From NCBI RefSeq assembly GCF_003182255.1, contig NZ_QGTQ01000008.1, positions 62,001 through 126,000 of the forward strand: DNA of 64,000 bases. The letters run 5' to 3'. Below the pieces are notes generated by a model. The model saw only the letters and a list, made by a program, of their open reading frames with translations. It had not been told where the DNA came from and ran no database searches. This document shows, in pieces, positions 42,967-53,764 of this stretch. The position numbers were made by a program, and so were the translations under genes. The stretch is from Paenibacillus cellulosilyticus (lineage in GTDB: Bacteria > Bacillota > Bacilli > Paenibacillales > Paenibacillaceae). Within the stretch, counting starts at the first letter, position 1. Every line of letters starts with the position of its first letter.

Positions 42967-43794
42967 TTACAAGAGCGTCTCGGCTCCGTCAATGTAAACC
43001 TCCGTGCCGGTAATGTGGTTGGACCGGTCGGAAGCGAGGAACAGCACCAGATCGGCCACCTGCTCCGGCTTCCCCGGACCGTGCTCAAGCGGTTGCGAAC
43101 CTTCCGGGTACTTGACCGGAATGCGAATTTTGTCCAATTCTTTCGTGCTCTTGGTACTGTCTCCGATATTCGTCTCGATTCCGCCCGGGCAGATGGCATT
43201 GACGCGAATGCGGTAACGGGCCAGCTCCAATGCGGCCATCTTGGTAAAAGCAACTTGAGCGGCCTTAGAGGAGCTGTATGCGGCCATGCCGAAACCTGAG
43301 AATTTCCGGTTGCCGTTGATCGAGCTCGTCACGACGATGCTGCCGCCCTTCCCTTTCATATGAGGTACGGCGTATTTGACGGTTAGGAACGTTCCCCTCA
43401 GGTTGATACCAAGCGTTTCGTCCCATGACTCCGGCGTCAAGTCTTCGATCGGGGCGAGCGTGCCGTTGATTCCCGCGTTGGCGAATACGACATCAAGGCG
43501 GCCGAAACGCTCTGCCGCGGCGCGGATGGCGCGTTCCATTCGGACAGGATCGGACACGTTAACGTCATAGAACTCGGCTTCCCTGCCCATGCCGCGAATC
43601 TCCTTCTCGACGTCCTCCGTCCGCTCGTCGATCAAGTCGAGCAGGCATACATTCGCCCCGGCGCGTGCAAGCTTCAGAGCGGAAGCTCTGCCGATGCCCG
43701 AGCCGGCCCCCGTTACCAGCGCCGTTTTACCGGCTAATAGATGATCTTCTGAATGCGCATCTCTTCGCGCTTCGTCATCCAATCGTTGGTTCAT
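42967..43794 (-). CDS. SDR family NAD(P)-dependent oxidoreductase
   Basis: This 275-residue classical short-chain dehydrogenase has the TGAGSGIGRASA nucleotide-binding loop (about 29-40), NAG motif VFANAGING, catalytic Ser in VVTSSINGN, YSSSK with Tyr and Lys, and ICPGGIETNIGDS. The C-terminus ITGTEVYIDGAETLL is typical of glucose-1-dehydrogenase-like members. AAAGGGG precedes the ATG. The substrate is unknown. A GC-rich stretch marks this gene against its neighbours. Confidence 0.9.
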   Translation of the reverse strand: MNQRLDDEARRDAHSEDHLLAGKTALVTGAGSGIGRASALKLARAGANVCLLDLIDERTEDVEKEIRGMGREAEFYDVNVSDPVRMERAIRAAAERFGRLDVVFANAGINGTLAPIEDLTPESWDETLGINLRGTFLTVKYAVPHMKGKGGSIVVTSSINGNRKFSGFGMAAYSSSKAAQVAFTKMAALELARYRIRVNAICPGGIETNIGDSTKSTKELDKIRIPVKYPEGSQPLEHGPGKPEQVADLVLFLASDRSNHITGTEVYIDGAETLL

Positions 43795-43928
43795 CGCGAA
43801 AGTCCCCTTTCCATCAGCTGGAAATATTTAACCGAACATCTATTGTATCCCCGTCTTTGACCGGGAAAATGCAAGACGTTTGACGATTTTCCGAGAGGAT
43901 GGAAATCAGAAGCTTCCGCTGATCCAAA

Positions 43929-44369
43929 CTAGCTTTCTTGCACCGCCCTCATTTCGACAGCTCGAAAATAGTGCCCGTCAGGATCGTAGAAGGTGAAATA
44001 ACCAAAATCATTCATAAATTCAGGTTCTTTATCCACTTGGGCTCCAGCTTGTTGAAGCCGTTCACGCAATGCAAGTAAATCATTCGTTAATAGCTCGATC
44101 ACCGTTACTTGTCCTGTACGACTTGTAATAAAAAATGATCGGGGGAATGTAAATTTCATTGGCGTGACATCTTCCGGTTTGGTTTCCATCAAGAAAATTC
44201 CCGGGCCGTTTCCATTCTTCAATCCAACATGCGCCTCTCCGAATGAATAGTCAGCCGAAATCAGTTCATAGCCCAGTGCATGGCAATAAAATTCAACCGA
44301 TATTCTCAAATTTGAGACTGGAAGTCTCAAGCTGCAGTAACCGATCACGTCTGCACCCTGGTTCAACAT
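43929..44369 (-). CDS. VOC family (glyoxalase-like) protein
   Basis: This 146-residue protein has one full pair of beta-alpha-beta-beta-beta modules. IGYCSLRLPVSNLRISVEFYCHALGYELI starts the first and LRERLQQAGAQVDKEPEFMNDFGYFTFYDPDGHYFRAVE ends the second, the latter carrying the Asp-Pro-Asp-Gly-His turn and a Glu metal ligand. The start at 44369 follows GGAGAAGG. Possible roles are dioxygenase, antibiotic binding or isomerase; no distinguishing residues are clear. It begins 28 bases after the stop of the sigma-linked gene upstream. Confidence 0.85.
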   Translation of the reverse strand: MLNQGADVIGYCSLRLPVSNLRISVEFYCHALGYELISADYSFGEAHVGLKNGNGPGIFLMETKPEDVTPMKFTFPRSFFITSRTGQVTVIELLTNDLLALRERLQQAGAQVDKEPEFMNDFGYFTFYDPDGHYFRAVEMRAVQES

Positions 44370-44397
44370 CTTGTACCTTCTCCCCATTCTAACGCGA

Positions 44398-45408
44398 TTA
44401 ATTAATCCAAGTTTCGGACCAATAGCCCTTCATGAAATCCAACAGCTGTTCCAATACTTGTACACCGTGAACCTCGGCTTCCTTGGCTGCCTGCAGAAGT
44501 GCTATCGTCCGGTCTGCAACCGCGGGCTCCTCAGGATGTCCGCCATTTGGAAAAGGGAACAACTCACGCATTTCAACCCATGCGGCCGCCGTCTTGGCGT
44601 AATGCGCCGCTGCCTCTGCAGCCAATCTGCGCACGGTGCGCTCGACGACATTCTCGCCGTTCCAACGAACGACCAATTCACGAAGAAACTGTGCCGCAAA
44701 CTCGCGGGCATCGCTAATAACCGCGGTATTGTACGCATTGCCGAAGGGGTCAGCCTTTCTGAGCTGCATACAGTTGATCCAGGCATCATAGCCAGCGAGA
44801 CCAATCACATATTTCCCTTCGAATACGTGCTGCCATTCTCTTCCTCGCGCATGCTCGACGATCATATCAAGCGCCATTCGAAGCGTTTCATATTTGGAAT
44901 GCGGAAGACTTTCACTGATGGTTGTAACCCAGAGCATATCTCGTTTCTCTACGAAATCGGAATACGATAGGGTCCCCTCTTTGGATACGTCCTTGGCATG
45001 GAACAGATGCTGTTCGTCGTCGTAACCGTGAATAAGGCCGAATTCCGGAATGAACAGGTCGAAGCAAATGGCAGGCCTTCCTCTGTCAATGGACTGCTGA
45101 ATCATCGCGAAAACCTTCTCTACCTTATCCGGCGAGTACGGCTTTTCCGTGTCCGAGAGGCTGCTGATAAAGCCTAAATTGCATAGGTTCCGTCTGATCA
45201 GAAACCCGCCCGGAAACATCGTGGGACCTGCGACATCGATATGATCAGGATCGATGTTGATCCGGAATGCATGGCCGGTGAACCCCATGACATCCACTAA
45301 TGAATAATGCTTCTTGTCGGTATAGGCCACTGCGGCATGAATCGCGGCTGCGGCGCTCGTCTTCGTCTTTGTCCAATCTTTCTGCAATAGGCTGCTGATT
45401 TCGCTCAT
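44398..45408 (-). CDS. Hypothetical protein linked to a sigma factor (possible C39/BtrH-like fold)
   Basis: This 336-residue soluble protein was not firmly assigned. Its first 150 residues contain SLVDVMGFTGHAFRINIDPD and GRPAICFDLFIPEFGLIHGYDDEQHLFHAKD. That order resembles BtrH-N/peptidase-C39-like proteins, where a similar core follows a Cys, but here the equivalent N-terminal position reads SAAAAIHAA and has no Cys. The C-terminal half is helical (FAAQFLRELVVRWNGENVVERTVRRLAAEAAAHYAKTAAAW). AAAGGAG precedes the ATG, and the start lies 15 bases after the sigma-factor stop, so the two are one operon. It could be a target or regulator of that sigma factor. Confidence 0.6.
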   Translation of the reverse strand: MSEISSLLQKDWTKTKTSAAAAIHAAVAYTDKKHYSLVDVMGFTGHAFRINIDPDHIDVAGPTMFPGGFLIRRNLCNLGFISSLSDTEKPYSPDKVEKVFAMIQQSIDRGRPAICFDLFIPEFGLIHGYDDEQHLFHAKDVSKEGTLSYSDFVEKRDMLWVTTISESLPHSKYETLRMALDMIVEHARGREWQHVFEGKYVIGLAGYDAWINCMQLRKADPFGNAYNTAVISDAREFAAQFLRELVVRWNGENVVERTVRRLAAEAAAHYAKTAAAWVEMRELFPFPNGGHPEEPAVADRTIALLQAAKEAEVHGVQVLEQLLDFMKGYWSETWIN

Positions 45409-45423
45409 TCCAATGCTCCTTTC

Positions 45424-46155
45424 TTAAATCTGGGGGCTCTGCAAAATATGAACCCGTCTCTGCCCCATCTCAGCGCGCTGCCTAACATATTGCCGGATCG
45501 TGACGCGGATTCGCTCCTTTTGCACCTTCGTCCTTGAACGAGAAAGCAGATTATAAACATTGGCCCGTGTGGTATCGAACAGCTGCGCAATCTCTTCCGG
45601 AGGGAGTTCGCCAAAGAAATGGGCTTCGAAAATTTGCCGTTCGCGCTTACTGAGGCAATGCAGCAAGGAATGAAGCTGTTCCATTAACTCCTTGCGCAGC
45701 ATGCCTTTGACAGGGTCATTGCCGTGCTGCGCTTCCTCTGCAGCGGAATGCGACATTCGGAACAGGATCCGGTCGATATTCCCCCAATCCATAGCATCAT
45801 GATCCCCGTCGTATCCCGCTGTGGAATAGCCACTGTCCGAGTTGATACCGGCAAACGGCAGCTCCTTGGCAAATGGCCCTCCGCGGCGAAGTTTCATATA
45901 CGCCTGATTGCGGACGATGGTTTGCAGCCACGGGACAAATCGGCTGGCATCCGATAAGGTGCCAAGGTGCAGAAAGGCTCGAATGAACGCATCCTGCACG
46001 ATATCTTCTGCAAGGAATGCATCGCGAGCGATCGTATTTGCCCAGCCATAGACCTTCGCCCTATGCGTGCGAACCAATTCGCTGAACGCCTCCTCATCGC
46101 CGCTCCGAGCGCGTTCTACAAGTTCTCGTTCTATTTCCTGCCGGTCTAGATTCAT
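45424..46155 (-). CDS. Sigma-70 family RNA polymerase sigma factor
   Basis: This 243-residue ECF-like sigma factor has region 2 (ARSGDEEAFSELVRTHRAKVYGWANTIARDAFLAEDIVQDAFIRAFLHLG, FVPWLQTIVRNQAYMKLRR) and region 4 (LSKRERQIFEAHFFGELPPEEIAQLFDTTRANVYNLLSRSRTKV). An unusually long linker of about 70 residues rich in Asp, Gly and Ser joins them, and a basic C-terminal tail follows. No anti-sigma gene with a membrane helix is adjacent; the partner is the unknown gene 15 bases downstream. The start codon is uncertain; the ATG at 46155 has AGGAATTG 11 bases upstream. Confidence 0.85.
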   Translation of the reverse strand: MNLDRQEIERELVERARSGDEEAFSELVRTHRAKVYGWANTIARDAFLAEDIVQDAFIRAFLHLGTLSDASRFVPWLQTIVRNQAYMKLRRGGPFAKELPFAGINSDSGYSTAGYDGDHDAMDWGNIDRILFRMSHSAAEEAQHGNDPVKGMLRKELMEQLHSLLHCLSKRERQIFEAHFFGELPPEEIAQLFDTTRANVYNLLSRSRTKVQKERIRVTIRQYVRQRAEMGQRRVHILQSPQI

Positions 46156-46273
46156 ACTGAGCAATTCCTGACCCTCCTTCCGCACATATTTAGTAGATGC
46201 CAATGGGAGCTTCGATCTATCAGATGACGGAGAGTAAATTTTCTAATGTATAATTCGGAAAGATACGATGTAG

Positions 46274-46297
46274 AAAAAGCTGCCAAACAGGCAGCTC
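46274..46297 (-). terminator. Intrinsic terminator after the rifampin phosphotransferase gene
   Basis: AGCTGCC pairs with GGCAGCT and is followed by TTTTCTAC on the minus strand, about 20 bases after the stop. Confidence 0.7.
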
Positions 46298-46314
46298 TTC
46301 GGTCATGCTCTTGT

Positions 46315-48957
<2,643 letters not shown>

Positions 48958-49146
48958 CTAACCATTTAAAATGCATTTGACACGATTTCAACTGCATGGT
49001 ACAATTAAATTATAATATCGCCTAACTATGATTAATTTTAACTCGCGAGTCGCAAATTGATTGTATCATTGCGTCTTCTTATATGCAATTCCGAAGAATC
49101 TGGCCGACCTGCTAGGTTCTTTTTTGATTTTCTAATAAGAGTATAG

Positions 49147-49180
49147 AAAAAGACAGTCAACACGGACTGTGTCGACTGCC
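49147..49180 (-). terminator. Intrinsic terminator after the alditol oxidase gene
   Basis: CAGTCGACAC pairs with GTGTTGACTG (one G-U) and is followed by TCTTTTTC on the minus strand. Confidence 0.7.
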
Positions 49181-49207
49181 TCGATATTTTTGCAACGTTG
49201 CTTCTCG

Positions 49208-50482
49208 TTATTCGAAAATATAAGTATCTAAGAATGCATTTCGGAACTTCCCTGTCGGATCGTACTGAAGCAGCAAATGACGGAAATCAGATAACCGCTG
49301 TCCATACAGCGACTGTACCTTGTCCGGTTCCATTGTGAACAGCTTCGCCCAATGCGGGCGTGCTTCGAATGGTGCAAGCGCCTGTTCGATAAGCGGCAGT
49401 AGCTGACGGACGGACTCCCATTCCGGTTTCCATGTAAAATGCAGCCCTACGCTGTCCTGTCGGTAGCAAGGGCTCATCCAGAACCTGTCTGCCGCAATCG
49501 TGCGAACCTCGGAAACATAGAGCAGCGGCGCAATTTGCTCACGCAGCCCTTCAATGGAGCGCAGCGCCTCGAACGCATGCTTTCTCGGAACAAAATATTC
49601 GCTCTGCAGCTCGTTACCCGCACTCGGCGTAAAATCCATGCGGAAATGAGGAAGCCGCTCGTGCCATGGCCCCGGAACGCCTAACTGTTCGCTGCAGTTC
49701 ACTTCGGATTGTCCCGGTACGGGATGCCGTTTAGCCGGCGCCGACGCAGCCCCGAAGAAATTGGAATCAGCTTGCGCGGAAGCAGTCTCGTCTTCGCCTG
49801 TCCACTTCCGCTTCACCCACACTTGATTGAACGCAGGTCCTTCCCAATTCGTGAACAGACTGACGCTGTACGCTGCAGACATAATCTCGTTAAAGCCGCC
49901 TTCTGCCAATGCCGTTAAGGGAAGCTGGTCATATATCGTCTGACTCACCTGAAACGCAGGTACCACGTCCAGTTGAAGTTTCGTGACGACGCCTAGCCCG
50001 CCGAGGCCAACGACCGCTCCTTCAAATTCGGCATCCTTCCCCCGTCTGAGCACCGAAACTTCTCCATCCGCTTTCACCAGCTCGATGGAGCGAACAGCAG
50101 ATGCCAAACCTTCGTTCCTGTCGCCCGAGCCATGGGTAGCTGTCGATACGGCACCGGCCACGCTGATATGCGGCAGTGAAGCCAGATTGTGCAGCGCAAA
50201 GCCTTCCGTATTCAGATAGTGACCCAGTTCGCCGTACCGGATGCCGCCTTCAACGGTTACTGTTCCCTGCTCCCTGTCGAGCTCGATTACCCGATCCAGC
50301 TTTCGAAGCGAGAGTTGGCTGCCTTGCGTGTCGGCAATGCCATTAAAAGAATGGCGCGAACCAAGAACGCGAATGCGTTGGCTGCTAACGACCATGTCTC
50401 TGACCTCTTCCATGCTTGCAGGCTCCAGCAGCTCCGACGAACCGTAGCGGTAGTTGCCAGCCCAGTTAAGTCTTTGTTCCAT
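49208..50482 (-). CDS. FAD-dependent alditol/xylitol oxidase-like protein
   Basis: This 424-residue protein belongs to the VAO family. The FAD-binding PCMH domain (about 10-180) contains VLGSRHSFNGIADT, where His44 is at the position of the 8-alpha-histidyl FAD link in alditol oxidase AldO (GHSF/RHSF). It also has ISVAGAVSTATHGSGD and GLGGLGVVTKLQLDVVPAF. The C-terminal ALO-type domain ends in HWAKLF and LLLQYDPTGKFRNAFLDTY. AldO-type enzymes oxidise xylitol or sorbitol with O2, giving aldose and H2O2. Related D-arabinono- and L-gulonolactone oxidases are alternatives. GAAGGGG precedes the ATG. It has no obvious partner gene. Confidence 0.87.
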   Translation of the reverse strand: MEQRLNWAGNYRYGSSELLEPASMEEVRDMVVSSQRIRVLGSRHSFNGIADTQGSQLSLRKLDRVIELDREQGTVTVEGGIRYGELGHYLNTEGFALHNLASLPHISVAGAVSTATHGSGDRNEGLASAVRSIELVKADGEVSVLRRGKDAEFEGAVVGLGGLGVVTKLQLDVVPAFQVSQTIYDQLPLTALAEGGFNEIMSAAYSVSLFTNWEGPAFNQVWVKRKWTGEDETASAQADSNFFGAASAPAKRHPVPGQSEVNCSEQLGVPGPWHERLPHFRMDFTPSAGNELQSEYFVPRKHAFEALRSIEGLREQIAPLLYVSEVRTIAADRFWMSPCYRQDSVGLHFTWKPEWESVRQLLPLIEQALAPFEARPHWAKLFTMEPDKVQSLYGQRLSDFRHLLLQYDPTGKFRNAFLDTYIFE

Positions 50483-50525
50483 ATGAACTGCCCCTTCGAT
50501 TCTATTAGATTCCGTATTTATATTA

Positions 50526-51284
50526 TCATAAGACGCTTGATTGATCTTTAATGAGTCTCGTTTTGTACCATTGAAAACATAGGAGGACGATGACGATCAG
50601 TTCAATGGCGTCCCCTCCGTAATACATGAGCATCGCCCCTGCCTCCGCCTGCTGACTCGGTACATGTCCCGGAGGCGAACCATATATATATTTGGACAAT
50701 ATACTATGGCCAGCTATCGCGACAATTAGCATAATGGCCCTGTATGCAAAGCCGAACCGGCGATAAACCAGATCGAGTGAAAGGATTGACGCTGTAAATA
50801 AATAACCGGCGGCAAATAGATGCAGATGAACCAAGACATAAATCGCAGCGCTTTCATGCATCATCGAATATAGACGGGTAGCGTACAATGCCCATAGTCC
50901 TCCGATGTTGAGCGTTACCGCTGTCAACGGATGCATGACAACATGCATATACGGATGTTTAGTCAGACGAACACAACGCCGTGCATGATGTACGGACATT
51001 GCCCTTAAGGCCAGCGTGAACGGTGATGCGATCACAATGAGCAGCGGCGCAAGCATGCCGAACAATAAGTGCTGTACCATATGGGTTGTGAAGCTTGCAT
51101 GGGCCCTTTCTACCACTGACCCTTGAATCGTCAATGCCACAATCCATATGCCTCCACACCAACATAATGTACGGGATACCGGCCACTTCCTGTAGCGGCG
51201 ATTGGACCGAGCGGCAGCAGCGATATAGATAAAAGTAAAGGCGGCACAACATACGACGAGTATTGAATTAATCAACAACTCCAT
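50526..51284 (-). CDS. ctaG: Cytochrome c oxidase assembly protein, CtaG/caa3 type
   Basis: This 252-residue membrane protein has seven predicted helices and the Caa3_CtaG signature: TTHMVQHLLFGMLAPLLIVIASPFTLALRAM, VMHPLTAVTLNIGGLWALYATRLYSMMHESAAIYVLVHLHLFAAGYLF and YYGGDAIELIVIVLLCFQWYK. The family is required for the CuA/caa3-type oxidase in Bacillus. No oxidase subunit gene is present, so this is an orphan copy. It follows the DUF2243 gene by four bases. The two are commonly adjacent in Bacillales and likely act in one process. Confidence 0.88.
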   Translation of the reverse strand: MELLINSILVVCCAAFTFIYIAAAARSNRRYRKWPVSRTLCWCGGIWIVALTIQGSVVERAHASFTTHMVQHLLFGMLAPLLIVIASPFTLALRAMSVHHARRCVRLTKHPYMHVVMHPLTAVTLNIGGLWALYATRLYSMMHESAAIYVLVHLHLFAAGYLFTASILSLDLVYRRFGFAYRAIMLIVAIAGHSILSKYIYGSPPGHVPSQQAEAGAMLMYYGGDAIELIVIVLLCFQWYKTRLIKDQSSVL

Positions 51285-51288
51285 TGGT

Positions 51289-51774
51289 TCAGGCCCTGGC
51301 TTTACTGCTTCGTTGTTTTTGATTTACGCGCGCGAGACCAATGCCGATGATGATCAGAAGGGCTGCCAAAACGTTCCAACCTACATCGTAAGGCATAATG
51401 TCCACGTTGTAACGAATTTGGTGCAGCCTCATCATTTTGTGCTGAACGATGCCATCGTAAAGTTGAAAAATACCAGCGCCGAGGAATATGCCGCCGAGCC
51501 AACGACGGAACCGGAAAGCTTGCGCTTGTTTGAGTGCGGCCATCATGAAGGATGAGGCGATCGTGGCGAAGAAGCTGAGCGCATGGAACAAGCCATCCGA
51601 GACCAGCCCTGCAGCGGTTGTCGATTTGTCGTAAAAGTGATGCCAATGAAGCAGTTGATGAAAAACGGCTTCGTCGATAAAGCCCACAAAGCCGACTCCG
51701 AATAAAATGCCTGACCACAGATTTTGCGAGGCTTTCGTTTGTATTTGATCTTGCTGGGTATTCGTCAGGGCCAT
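51289..51774 (-). CDS. DUF2243 membrane protein
   Basis: This 161-residue protein has four membrane helices with conserved histidines in GFVGFIDEAVFHQLLHWHHFYDK and in a later DGIVQHKMMRLHQIRYNVDIMPYDVGWN. The His-rich pattern could bind metal or haem. It is encoded directly ahead of the CtaG-type assembly gene, with four bases between, so a role in oxidase maturation or copper handling is plausible but unproven. The start at 51774 lies 11 bases after AGGGGAG; the in-frame ATG at 51783 sits too close to it. Confidence 0.82.
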   Translation of the reverse strand: MALTNTQQDQIQTKASQNLWSGILFGVGFVGFIDEAVFHQLLHWHHFYDKSTTAAGLVSDGLFHALSFFATIASSFMMAALKQAQAFRFRRWLGGIFLGAGIFQLYDGIVQHKMMRLHQIRYNVDIMPYDVGWNVLAALLIIIGIGLARVNQKQRSSKARA

Positions 51775-51924
51775 CTTCTGCATAACTCCCCTATGCTCGT
51801 TTTTCTTACCATATGGCATTAATACCTGCTCTGAAGCTGACGCTCCTCTTCGAAAGCTCCGATGAGGTTTTCTCATACCTTTATTGCCAGCGGCGCTTCT
51901 GCATAAACAGGCCATAGGAATTGA

Positions 51925-51958
51925 AGAAAAAAAGCAGCCTGCCAGCGGCAGCCTGCTT
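51925..51958 (-). terminator. Intrinsic terminator after the kinase-like gene
   Basis: AAGCAGGCTGCC pairs with GGCAGGCTGCTT (one mismatch) around a three-base loop, followed by TTTTTTCTTC on the minus strand. Confidence 0.75.
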
Positions 51959-51970
51959 CACTTCTTTCAA

Positions 51971-52642
51971 CTAGCTTTTGGAAGAACTACGAATAAACCG
52001 ATAGCCGCGGCGCACGCTGTTCATGACCCACTCCGGGATCGCGACGGGACGTTTGGATAGAAACGGCTTATAAATTCGGGTATACGCACGCTTCAAGTCA
52101 TCCCACATCATGCACGGCTCTACTTTCAGAAAATCGGATATATCCACGACGAGTCCACGTCCGCCCGACACCATCACGTTTTTGCCATGAACGTCATGCG
52201 GATGCAGGCCGCGTGATCTTGCGTAATCCAGCGCCTCGTCGATATCGCTTATCGCGCGCTCTGGTATGAGCTCGCCCTCTAATATGCAATTGTACAGCGT
52301 CTTGCCGCTGAGACGGCGCAGCACCAAATACTTCACCCCATTCGTCTCTGCCGCGTGGAAACAGCACGAGTAAGCGGGATGATCGCCTATTCGGCGATAA
52401 ACTTCAACCTCTTCCTCCCAGCCTTCCCGGCCTGGGGCATATACCTTCACAGCATATTGATCCATATCGTCTGAAGATGGGACGAATACAGCGGCATAGT
52501 TGCCGGCGCCGAGCAGCTTCGAATGTTGTGGATAACGATCGACTCGGATGGGCTCACCCGGGTGTTCGCTTCGAATAGCTAGCTGCGGCAGCAGCTCCTG
52601 CTCGGTCCACTCGATGATTCTATTATGACTTCTAGCATTCAT
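51971..52642 (-). CDS. Bacterial serine/threonine kinase-like protein (YbdM/YrzF type)
   Basis: This 223-residue soluble protein has a compact protein-kinase fold. It shows a glycine-rich loop LLGAGNYAAVF (43-53), ATP-binding Lys66 in YAVKVY, catalytic loop LHPHDVHGKNVMV (Asp150, Asn155) and VVDISDF in place of the usual DFG (Asp167). It lacks membrane or sensor domains and is shorter than Hanks-type PrkC. Small kinases of this type occur in Bacillus, but their substrates are mostly unknown. AGGAGCG precedes the ATG. The gene is transcribed alone, as a terminator follows and an unrelated gene precedes it. Confidence 0.8.
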   Translation of the reverse strand: MNARSHNRIIEWTEQELLPQLAIRSEHPGEPIRVDRYPQHSKLLGAGNYAAVFVPSSDDMDQYAVKVYAPGREGWEEEVEVYRRIGDHPAYSCCFHAAETNGVKYLVLRRLSGKTLYNCILEGELIPERAISDIDEALDYARSRGLHPHDVHGKNVMVSGGRGLVVDISDFLKVEPCMMWDDLKRAYTRIYKPFLSKRPVAIPEWVMNSVRRGYRFIRSSSKS

Positions 52643-52700
52643 TTCGTTACAACGCTCCTAGAAACTTATTAACCAGTGATCCTATTATAAAAGAATAAGT

Positions 52701-53651
52701 TCAAGAAAACAGCCCGTGATCTCGATTCAACTGTACAGCTTGTTTCGCGTAAGCGGCGAAGGTATCTATCAAGTCTGGACGTTTATCAATCGCCCATCTG
52801 AGGTTATCGAAAGCTTTTAATAGCAATAATTGTCTGGAAATAACCAGCTCTTCTTCCCTTATGCCGTAACCGTCTATGAAGGCTTTGAATTCCTCATTGT
52901 TTAAGCCATTTTCAATCCATTGATGCTGCATCAAATGGATCAAATTCCAATGAGGTACAGCGTTTACTGCTGCGTTGCCCCAATCAATGAGTGTCACTTG
53001 GCCATCCTGGTTAGTCATCGTATTTTTTAAGGAAAGATCGCCATGGACTAAGCCGAATTGGAACGTTTCGTTCTTTATTTGTATAAAGAGATTACGTACT
53101 TGCTGCGATTCAGCAGGTGTTAGTACACTAAGGGCAATTAACGGGTCATCTTCCGTTAGTTTGTTGATGTTATGCTGTACATATCCTAGCCAACTTCCGT
53201 CTGATCCTGGATGAGGAGGTGAGCTCCACTCGCCTTGTTCCGTATCGATCAAATTCTCCCCATATCCTTGAACCGGTATGGAATGAATACGTCTCACATA
53301 TTGGCCAAGCTGCCTCCATATGTGCTGCCTTGGTGCTATGCTGTCTAATCCGTTCTCGCCTTCTACGAAGGATTGAATCATGTAGGCTGTATCGTCTGAC
53401 ATTCCGATGGTTATAACCTCGGGTCCAGGAACGCCAACCGCCGCTGCTTGCTCGATACACCATTTTTCTTTCATATAGGTTGGATATGCACCTTTATCGT
53501 TCATGCGAACAACGACTTTATGGCTCGTTGTCTGGACTACGCACACGTGATTGGCAAAGCCTTTGTCGATGATTGGATACGAGGTTTTCACTTGTTCTTG
53601 AAGAAAATCGCTGGCAATTTGCTCGGCTCGTGTAACGATGACATCCTTCAT
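52701..53651 (-). CDS. Aminoglycoside phosphotransferase (APH) family protein
   Basis: This 316-residue kinase-fold protein has the APH pattern: KVVVRMNDKG (ATP Lys), MIQSFVEGENG, catalytic LVHGDLSLKNTMT (Asp205, Asn210) and LIDWGNAAVN (Asp223). APH-fold proteins phosphorylate antibiotics, choline, fructosamines or homoserine. No aminoglycoside-specific residues were recognised, so the substrate stays open. The start at 53651 follows CAGGAGGAAGAG. The longer frame starting at 53723 lacks a site. Confidence 0.85.
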   Translation of the reverse strand: MKDVIVTRAEQIASDFLQEQVKTSYPIIDKGFANHVCVVQTTSHKVVVRMNDKGAYPTYMKEKWCIEQAAAVGVPGPEVITIGMSDDTAYMIQSFVEGENGLDSIAPRQHIWRQLGQYVRRIHSIPVQGYGENLIDTEQGEWSSPPHPGSDGSWLGYVQHNINKLTEDDPLIALSVLTPAESQQVRNLFIQIKNETFQFGLVHGDLSLKNTMTNQDGQVTLIDWGNAAVNAVPHWNLIHLMQHQWIENGLNNEEFKAFIDGYGIREEELVISRQLLLLKAFDNLRWAIDKRPDLIDTFAAYAKQAVQLNRDHGLFS

Positions 53652-53690
53652 TACAATTCTCTTCCTCCTGCCCGTATCCTCTTTGATTAA

Positions 53691-53739
53691 AACAAAAAGC
53701 CGTTGTTTTCTTGCATATCGCAATCAAACAACGACTTCT
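53691..53739 (-). terminator. Intrinsic terminator after the second SDR gene
   Basis: AAGTCGTTGTTT pairs with AAACAACGGCTT (one mismatch) across a 17-base loop and is followed by TTTGTTTT on the minus strand. Confidence 0.65.
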
Positions 53740-53764
53740 AAAGGTTCAAGCATCATTGTGAAGA

